From assembly GCF_013283195.1 (NCBI RefSeq), contig NZ_JABEKT010000004.1, positions 551,142-615,141 of the forward strand: a stretch of 64,000 bases of DNA, read 5' to 3'. A program made the translations under genes and the position numbers. The DNA comes from Ensifer adhaerens (GTDB lineage: Bacteria > Pseudomonadota > Alphaproteobacteria > Rhizobiales > Rhizobiaceae). Positions 59,801 through 64,000 of this stretch are shown here, one piece after another. Numbering within the stretch: position 1 is the first letter of the stretch; each line of letters begins with the position of its first letter. The notes below the pieces were generated by a model. That model saw only the letters and a list, made by a program, of their open reading frames with translations. It made no database searches and was not told the origin of the DNA.

Positions 59801-60390
59801 TGGAGGCACTCCGCGTTCGCGCGGCCGCGAACGGCGATGTGGTTGGCGTCTTTAGTCTCGCGCTCGAAGACCATGAGGTTGGCTTCGCTGTTCCTGCCGT
59901 CGAGACAGGAACGTTGAACCGATCGGCCTCCATCCTGATTCAGGCGGGTTTCACCTCAAGGCTAGCGGCCATCAAGGCCGTCACCGATACGGGTGCGATC
60001 TTCCAGACGGGCTCAGAGCTTCGTCAATGGTTGAACTCGGAAGCGGTCACCGCAATGAGCGCCCAGCCGGAGTGGCCGACGGCAGAGACGAAGGCGATGT
60101 GGACGGAATTTACCCAAAGCTTCATTCCACCGGAAAACCGGACTTGGGCCGATCGGCGATACTGGGCGAATGCGACATGGCTCGGCGTGCCGCCGCCTCC
60201 GGGAACGCCCGTTCAGCTTCACCACTGGGCTGATCAGTCACTCGTGCTGTCGGCCGATGGTGCGCCGCTCGGCATGGTACAGGCCGCGCTCAATCCGGCC
60301 CGAGCGGGGTTGGTGCGCGCGCAGGTGGCTCAAGACGTCAACAGGATCGATATCAGCTACCTTGGGCCGGCGGACCTGTCTGCCGCCTAG
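56875..60390 (+). CDS. hamB: Hachiman defence helicase HamB
   Basis: An 1171-residue superfamily 2 helicase. An all-helical N-terminal domain (~1-310) precedes the motor. Walker A is 'LPTSAGKTRIAELS' (G333-K334-T335), motif II is D430-E-G-H in 'LVFDEGHMIG', and motif VI is 'VIGRAGRAYVDVEG'. 'PTLAQGLNLSATAVIMHS' is the SF2 motif V region of Ski2-like helicases. HamB senses or unwinds phage-induced DNA ends and restrains HamA. The start overlaps the end of hamA. No frame break is seen over 3.5 kb, so the system appears intact. Confidence 0.88.
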   Translation: MPTTPEAIAADIAEAATAGFRGRLIARGQARAIIWRDGALPPDAPAFAPQLSYDLHSHGYGLLGLGLRLRELGGDAAQARTAFEQAATALEAVIAKGDRLEADRDFHFVMAAASYHLAHLSARAYSLLAIVEADENFAPIEQALALLMRRNFSTLRSSVLDYRASGEGSDARITAGIQANLDQAEAAGNPADGNDFLFDGLDTALTDAFMAAMSLFLLALERGERPLLDQALERLRTSLSICSEMNMLPQWWAHRIALHLLSDLWSSTFHEKVPLQPAGGEAADWPRLRELFIALLQRRPRAEVDLWPSQIEAATRAIDQSDDLVVSLPTSAGKTRIAELSILRCLAGGKRVVFVTPLRALSAQTETTLQRTFGPLGKTISALYGSIGVSGFDEDAIRERNIVVATPEKLDFALRNDPSLLDDVGLLVFDEGHMIGLNEREVRYEVQIQRLLRRADAHTRRIVCLSAILPDGDQLDDFAGWLRRDHPGGVIKHDWRPTRLRFGEVVWTSPNARLNLRVGDERPWVQRFLTGTAPPNWVPPKRQRTRLFPDDQRELCLATAWRLIEDGQTVLIFCPVRRSVEPFADVIVDLHERGALRTLLEADPAVLRTAIALGEEWLGPNSAILKCLRLGVALHHGALPTAYRKEVERLLRDGVLKVTISSPTLAQGLNLSATAVIMHSLHRSGERIDISEFKNVIGRAGRAYVDVEGMVLFPMFDDIGKKRRNWEALISDLGARNMESGLVLLVWTLLSRMHARIGGDLNQVVDYVANNAAAWTFPEIAHEKPDDRERALAHWERHVATLDTAILSLIGENDIPDGGIEAALDDILQSSLWHRRLLRQYKQVQQALKAGIVSRSRLIWSQSTAARRRGYFLAGVGLTTGHALDAIAEDANLLLIQANAGILEGDDEATIAAITGLAERVFAFYPFTPDPWPVNWRDILRTWLLGQPLAGIAAGQESETLQFIEGGLVYRLPWAMEALRVRAAANGDVVGVFSLALEDHEVGFAVPAVETGTLNRSASILIQAGFTSRLAAIKAVTDTGAIFQTGSELRQWLNSEAVTAMSAQPEWPTAETKAMWTEFTQSFIPPENRTWADRRYWANATWLGVPPPPGTPVQLHHWADQSLVLSADGAPLGMVQAALNPARAGLVRAQVAQDVNRIDISYLGPADLSAA

Positions 60391-60403
60391 ATGTGTGAGA
60401 TTC

Positions 60404-60481
60404 CAACCTTCGCATCGCCATGTCTTCCTGCATACGCTGGCGAAGCGGTGTGGTCGGGGTGTCGTTGGAGAAGCTGGCCAT
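60404..60481 (-). pseudogene. N-terminal fragment of a tyrosine recombinase / integrase
   Basis: From an ATG at 60481 on the minus strand, preceded by GAGAGGAA, 26 codons read 'MASFSNDTPTTPLRQRMQED' then 'MAMRRL', the N-terminus typical of the XerD-like integrases associated with IS91-type elements in rhizobia. After 60404 the similarity stops and the frame runs into the end of hamB, 14 bases away. The gene was truncated when the island or a later deletion joined hamB to it. Confidence 0.55.
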
Positions 60482-61046
60482 TGAACGTTCCTCTCGTTGA
60501 AGGGAACTCCATGGTCAGGCCACACCTACAGCCTGCCTAGAACTCCAGATAATCGCGCCAACCTCCCCGCGCGCACCCTCCCGCGATGCGGGTTCGTGCA
60601 TCGGGGCGCAAAGCTGCGTTCAAAAATCCGACGTGGGAACATAGTCTCGGACCGGCAGCGGAATAACTTCCAGGCACGCGCAATGGTCCCAGGCTCAGAG
60701 CTCGGGCATGACTGTACGGACACTTGCAAGTCCTCCGCCTCACGCCTCTGCCCTGCGACCGCTCCGCATCCCGCCCAGAAACCGCTCTCGTAATTGCGCT
60801 ACAGCGGTCGATTTCGCTGGGGTACTTTTGAGGCGGGATAACGTATTGAGCGGACATCTTCTTGGTTCGCCCCGCTGTGCCTGACAGGCGCCCGCGAAAA
60901 TCGAACCCGGGAGCACCAGTGGCATTTCTGCCGTTGCGAAGTACCGGAACTCTTTCGCCTTCACCCCTTCAGCGCAAGACTTGGGAGATTCGACTCGCCA
61001 GACCGAGCGCCTATCAACACGCCTAGCGGTATCGCAGGGATTCTAT
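60482..61046. other. Gene-free stretch after the island
   Basis: About 565 bases with no credible gene. Open frames exist on the minus strand but lack ribosome sites and family similarity. It holds the promoter of the truncated integrase and otherwise looks like degraded mobile DNA. Confidence 0.45.
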
Positions 61047-61259
61047 TCACCAGCCCATCTCGTATGCCTTGCAAATGCACTCACTCAGTTCGTCCATCTC
61101 TTCGCGAGGGCCGACGAGGCGTTCAACCAGCAGCAAAGTGAGATCGGCTCCCGAACAAGCCGTTGAGCAGAAGCAAACCCCTCGTTCGCTTTCGCGAGCG
61201 CCTCGCACTATCAGCGCGTTACAAAAGCTTCCGTCGACGAGCTTGCACTGCACGGTCAT
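61047..61259 (-). CDS. Small Cys-rich protein coupled to the KefB-type antiporter
   Basis: A 70-residue protein: 'MTVQCKLVDGSFCNALIVRG', then 'VCFCSTACSGADLTLLLVER' and 'LSECICKAYEMGW'. It has seven cysteines, including a C-x-C-x3-C cluster, which could bind metal or act as a redox switch. Its ATG overlaps the antiporter stop (ATGA at 61256-61259 reading minus), so it is translated by coupling. I do not recognise the family. KefB/KefC channels are controlled by glutathione adducts and ancillary proteins (KefF/KefG), so a regulatory role is a reasonable guess. Confidence 0.55.
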   Translation of the reverse strand: MTVQCKLVDGSFCNALIVRGARESERGVCFCSTACSGADLTLLLVERLVGPREEMDELSECICKAYEMGW

Positions 61260-62965
61260 CAGATGCCGACCCGTTCCCGAAGCTCCGGATTAAGCTCGGC
61301 TCGAAGAGTGGTAACGATCCGCCCTGCCTCTTCCCGTGTGAGGCCGCACAGCAGAAGCGATTGGTCGGCGAGCGCAAGACCGGCCGCAAGATTTTCAGGA
61401 AAAACAACATTTGCACCAGCTTTGACAAGGGCCGTGATATCGCGATCATCGGCCGTACTGACAACACAGGGAATGGCCATCTGCTGCTCTCTCGCAAACT
61501 TCAGAATCCGTTCGACGGCGGAGTGCCTATCAAAAGTGATGACGACCAGCCTGGCCTTTGCGAGGCCTGCGGCAGACAGTATTCGGCGATGCGCGGCATC
61601 GCCGTGGACGATCATGTGGCTCTCTCGTTGGGCTTCCTTAAAGCGCGCGAGATCGGACTCAATGGCGATGTGCGGTATCTTCGCCGCCTCAAACGCAGTC
61701 GCAACGAGGCGTCCGACACGTCCGCATCCACACAGCACAACATGTCGGTCGAGCGACGCGCATGTTGCGCGAATCGCATTCTCGGTTGCGGCCACGCGGG
61801 TCCGCCGATTCCCAACGAGATGCTCGACAAACGCGGTGTGCTGAATCAGCACTGGGGCCAGGCCCATGGTGAGTGCAAGGGCAATGAGGACCGGTTGACC
61901 GACCTCGGAGGGCAGCAGACCGCTGTTCATGGCCATGGTCAACAATAGCAGGCCGAATTCTCCGCCGTGGGCAAGGATGACTGCGACGTGGAGGGCGATC
62001 GCGGCGGACCTGCGCAGCATGAGCCCGACAACGAAGGTAACGAGCGCTTTGCCGAACAGAAAGACCACACACCACGCGAGGATCGCGTAGGGAAATACCA
62101 CCATCAGCCGGAGATCTATCTGCATGCCCACTGTGACGAAGAACAGGCCGACAAGGACGTCGCGGAATGGTCGTACATCGTCCTCGACGCGGTGCTGAAA
62201 GTCGCTCCCGCCGATCACCATGCCGGCGATGAAGGCGCCAATCGGCAAAGCCAGACCAGCGAGATGGGCGAGATAGGCGGCCCCGAGAGCAACGAAAAGC
62301 GCCGCCAGGAGAAACAGGTCGTTCGAGCGGGACCTGGAAGCACCGGCAAAAACAGTACGGACGAGCGGGCGGGCGATGATGGAGACCGCGATGAGTGCGA
62401 TCGCCGCAAGCCCGAGACGCCCCACGAGATCGAACGGATCGACAGATGCCTGCCTCGACCAGCTATCCACGGCGACGAGAAGGGGGATCGTCGCGATATC
62501 CTGAAACAATAGGATGCCGAGGGCAAAGCGTCCATGCTGGCTCGAAATCTCGCCCTGTTCGGCGAGTTGTTTCATGGCAACGGCGGTCGATGACATCGCC
62601 ACAGCGCCACCAAGCAGAATGGCGATGCGAGGATCAAGCCCGAGCAACCAGAGCGCGACGGCAATCGTCGTAAGCGTCCCGCCCACCTGCAGGCTGCCTG
62701 CCAAGAGGACGTCGGTGCGCGCTGCAAGCAGGGTGCTCAGCGAGAACTCCAGCCCGACCATGAACATCAGGAAGATCAGGCCGAGTTCGGCGAGGAAGAG
62801 CGTATCGTCACCGAGTGCCACGAGATTCAGACCATAAGGACCAATCGCAAGTCCCGCCAGGAGGTAGCCCATGGCGGCAGGCATTCGCAGCGCAGCGAGA
62901 AGTCCGACAGCAACGGCCGAAACCATGATCATAGACAGACTTTGAACCAGCAGGTGGTCGGTCAT
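61259..62965 (-). CDS. KefB-type monovalent cation:proton antiporter
   Basis: A 568-residue CPA2 protein. Residues ~1-385 form 12-13 membrane helices ('FLMFMVGLEFSLSTLLAA', 'ALGILLFQDIATIPLLVAVD' with the transport Asp, 'PIGAFIAGMVIGGSDFQHRV'). Residues ~405-530 are a TrkA-N/RCK nucleotide-binding domain ('HVVLCGCGRVGRLVATAFEA', 'IHGDAAHRRILS'-like). It exports K+ (or Na+) in exchange for H+, gated by NAD(H) or glutathione adducts. The ATG at 62965 gives 'MTDHLLVQSLSMIMVSAVAV'. A small Cys-rich ORF follows with a 1-codon overlap. Confidence 0.9.
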   Translation of the reverse strand: MTDHLLVQSLSMIMVSAVAVGLLAALRMPAAMGYLLAGLAIGPYGLNLVALGDDTLFLAELGLIFLMFMVGLEFSLSTLLAARTDVLLAGSLQVGGTLTTIAVALWLLGLDPRIAILLGGAVAMSSTAVAMKQLAEQGEISSQHGRFALGILLFQDIATIPLLVAVDSWSRQASVDPFDLVGRLGLAAIALIAVSIIARPLVRTVFAGASRSRSNDLFLLAALFVALGAAYLAHLAGLALPIGAFIAGMVIGGSDFQHRVEDDVRPFRDVLVGLFFVTVGMQIDLRLMVVFPYAILAWCVVFLFGKALVTFVVGLMLRRSAAIALHVAVILAHGGEFGLLLLTMAMNSGLLPSEVGQPVLIALALTMGLAPVLIQHTAFVEHLVGNRRTRVAATENAIRATCASLDRHVVLCGCGRVGRLVATAFEAAKIPHIAIESDLARFKEAQRESHMIVHGDAAHRRILSAAGLAKARLVVITFDRHSAVERILKFAREQQMAIPCVVSTADDRDITALVKAGANVVFPENLAAGLALADQSLLLCGLTREEAGRIVTTLRAELNPELRERVGI

Positions 62966-63443
62966 CGTATGCCTCGGCGGAGCGGGCGGGCGTCGGCAAA
63001 GTCTACCACATGAACGCCGCATTGCCTGATGTGGCGGAGTAACACACACGCAATGTGAGGCTTTCCTGCTATGTGAGGTCTGCCGGGGTGGTTATTGTGG
63101 AGAGTTACGCAGCGGGTCGTCGTCTATTTTCGTTGAGGTTCGGGCCGGCGCGAGGCGTCTGGGATCTTCGTTTGAGCCGCGCGGCGGTTTCGAAGAATGC
63201 CCGCTATCGCTGCCTTCGGGCCACATGCTGACGAAGCCGGCGGGCAACATAAGCCGAAGCTTGGAGCGCTGCTTCTTCATCACGAGATTCTGACGACGGA
63301 ATCAGACAGGACCGGTTACGCAACAGCACACGAACAAGCGGATATCGAGTGGCTATCCGACGAACACGACGCCGGCTATGCATAGATGAACATCCGCACC
63401 TCGCATCAAAAATGCGTGGTGAGGCGACCCTTGTTCCTGTCCG
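62966..63443. other. Gene-free stretch
   Basis: About 480 bases between the antiporter start and the EAL-protein stop. Short frames exist on both strands, none with a convincing ribosome site. It presumably holds the antiporter promoter. Confidence 0.45.
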
Positions 63444-64000
63444 CTAGTCGGGCAAAACTCGTAAATCAGATGCGCTGGCGGGTCGGCCGAAAAGGAACCC
63501 TTGGCCATAGTTACAGCCAAGCTCTCGTAGTGCGTGGAGTTCAGTCACCGTTTCAACCCCCTCGGCGACGACCTGCTTTCCCAGTGCCTTCGCCATATCG
63601 ATGATGGCCTTCACAATGGCATGATCGGCGCTCGAGCCGGTCATCGCACGTACGAAGGAACCGTCGATCTTGATCTGGTCATAGGCAAAGTCCTTCAGAT
63701 GCACGAGTGAAGCAAAGCCGGTACCGAAATCGTCGAAAGCCACGATAAAGCCGGCCGTACGCAGCGCCTCAAGCTGTGCGCCGATATCGCCACCCTGCTC
63801 CGACAGCATGACCCCTTCCGTGACCTCGATCTGGATATGGCGAGGTGACAGCCCTGCTGAGCGGGTTGCGCCAAGGATTTCATCCACAAGGCAAGGGCTG
63901 CCGGGCAACCCGATAAACTGTGACGACGAAACGTTGATCGCAATATGGCCGAAATCGACACCGGCCGTCGCCCACGCCTTGGCTTGAGCGACGGCGCACC
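63444..64000 (-). CDS. EAL-domain c-di-GMP phosphodiesterase (5' end outside window)
   Basis: The minus-strand frame is open to the window edge; about 185 codons are seen, all of EAL type: 'HIAINVSSSQFIGLPGSPCL', 'IQIEVTEGVMLSEQGGDIGA' (Glu of the metal site), 'FIVAFDDFGTGFASLVHLKD' (DDFGTG loop), 'QIKIDGSFVRAM' (catalytic Lys) and 'KQVVAEGVETVTELHALREL'. All catalytic acids of the visible part are present, so hydrolysis of c-di-GMP is likely. The EAL motif itself and any GGDEF or sensor domain lie beyond base 64000. Confidence 0.9.
   Translation of the reverse strand, partial: CAVAQAKAWATAGVDFGHIAINVSSSQFIGLPGSPCLVDEILGATRSAGLSPRHIQIEVTEGVMLSEQGGDIGAQLEALRTAGFIVAFDDFGTGFASLVHLKDFAYDQIKIDGSFVRAMTGSSADHAIVKAIIDMAKALGKQVVAEGVETVTELHALRELGCNYGQGFLFGRPASASDLRVLPD

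Noticed and set aside
60530..60965. Overlapping minus-strand frames after the island as possible transposase pieces
   Set aside because: No transposase motif could be recognised and the frames lack ribosome sites.
63092..63283. 63-codon minus-strand frame 'MMKKQRSKLRLMLPAGFVSM...' before the EAL gene
   Set aside because: The start looks natural but no ribosome site precedes it and no family is recognised; kept out for lack of support.
1..64000. CRISPR array, rRNA operon or complete tRNA gene
   Set aside because: Looked for regular spaced repeats and tRNA T-arm/CCA patterns on both strands; none found apart from the 13-base tRNA-end-like sequence at 53465.

Overview
The window is a high-GC chromosome or megaplasmid segment whose gene content points to a Rhizobiales alphaproteobacterium, most likely Sinorhizobium/Ensifer or a near relative. 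Pointers are RbsA-type sugar ABC loci, a DUF1127 small protein, a YdcZ pair, a GTTC-N7-GTTC SOS box and a 'cuckoo'-type sRNA with anti-Shine-Dalgarno loops. The genus is inference; no rRNA or tRNA gene is present to fix it.

1-20.4 kb is an aromatic-amine / 4-hydroxyphenylacetate catabolic block. It starts inside hpaB, continues with hpaC and a GAF-GGDEF-PilZ diguanylate cyclase, and ends with a complete meta-cleavage operon (hpaR divergent from hpaF-hpaE-hpaD, an aromatic amino acid decarboxylase, hpaG-hpaH-hpaI). Embedded between the two hpa parts is an amine module: an amine/amino-acid permease and aldehyde dehydrogenase on the minus strand, diverging from iclR, a Tm-1/UPF0261 protein, a HAD hydrolase, a class III aminotransferase, an ethanolamine-phosphate phospho-lyase-like enzyme and an APH-fold kinase. 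I propose that kinase plus phospho-lyase turn an aryl-ethanolamine (octopamine type) into an arylacetaldehyde, which the dehydrogenase delivers to HpaBC.

20.4-39.2 kb is mixed housekeeping and accessory DNA: sugar epimerase and glycosyltransferase, YqaA-like membrane protein, FAD oxidoreductase with an Rrf2 regulator, GH25 lipoprotein, a four-hairpin anti-SD sRNA, Lrp/DadA pair, an SOS-box-controlled 69-residue ORF, VOC and GNAT proteins, DUF883-like and DUF2165-like proteins, a YdcZ pair, a coniferyl-aldehyde-dehydrogenase/YhhN operon with a divergent TetR, RidA, MetF and DUF1127.

39.4-48.9 kb is a sugar or polyol locus: bifunctional class II aldolase/SDR, SorC regulator, PfkB kinase and a four-gene ABC importer (binding protein, double ATPase, two permeases). 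It is followed by a large FAD/GcvT N-methyl amino acid oxidoreductase and an aldo/keto reductase.

53.4-60.5 kb is a defence island. It lies between a tRNA-3'-end-like 13-mer and an N-terminal integrase remnant. It holds a GHKL ATPase fused to a PD-(D/E)xK-like nuclease end, a recombination scar joining the tails of two deleted genes, and a complete Hachiman pair (hamA-hamB). The window closes with a KefB-type antiporter coupled to a small Cys-rich ORF, and the end of an EAL-domain protein.
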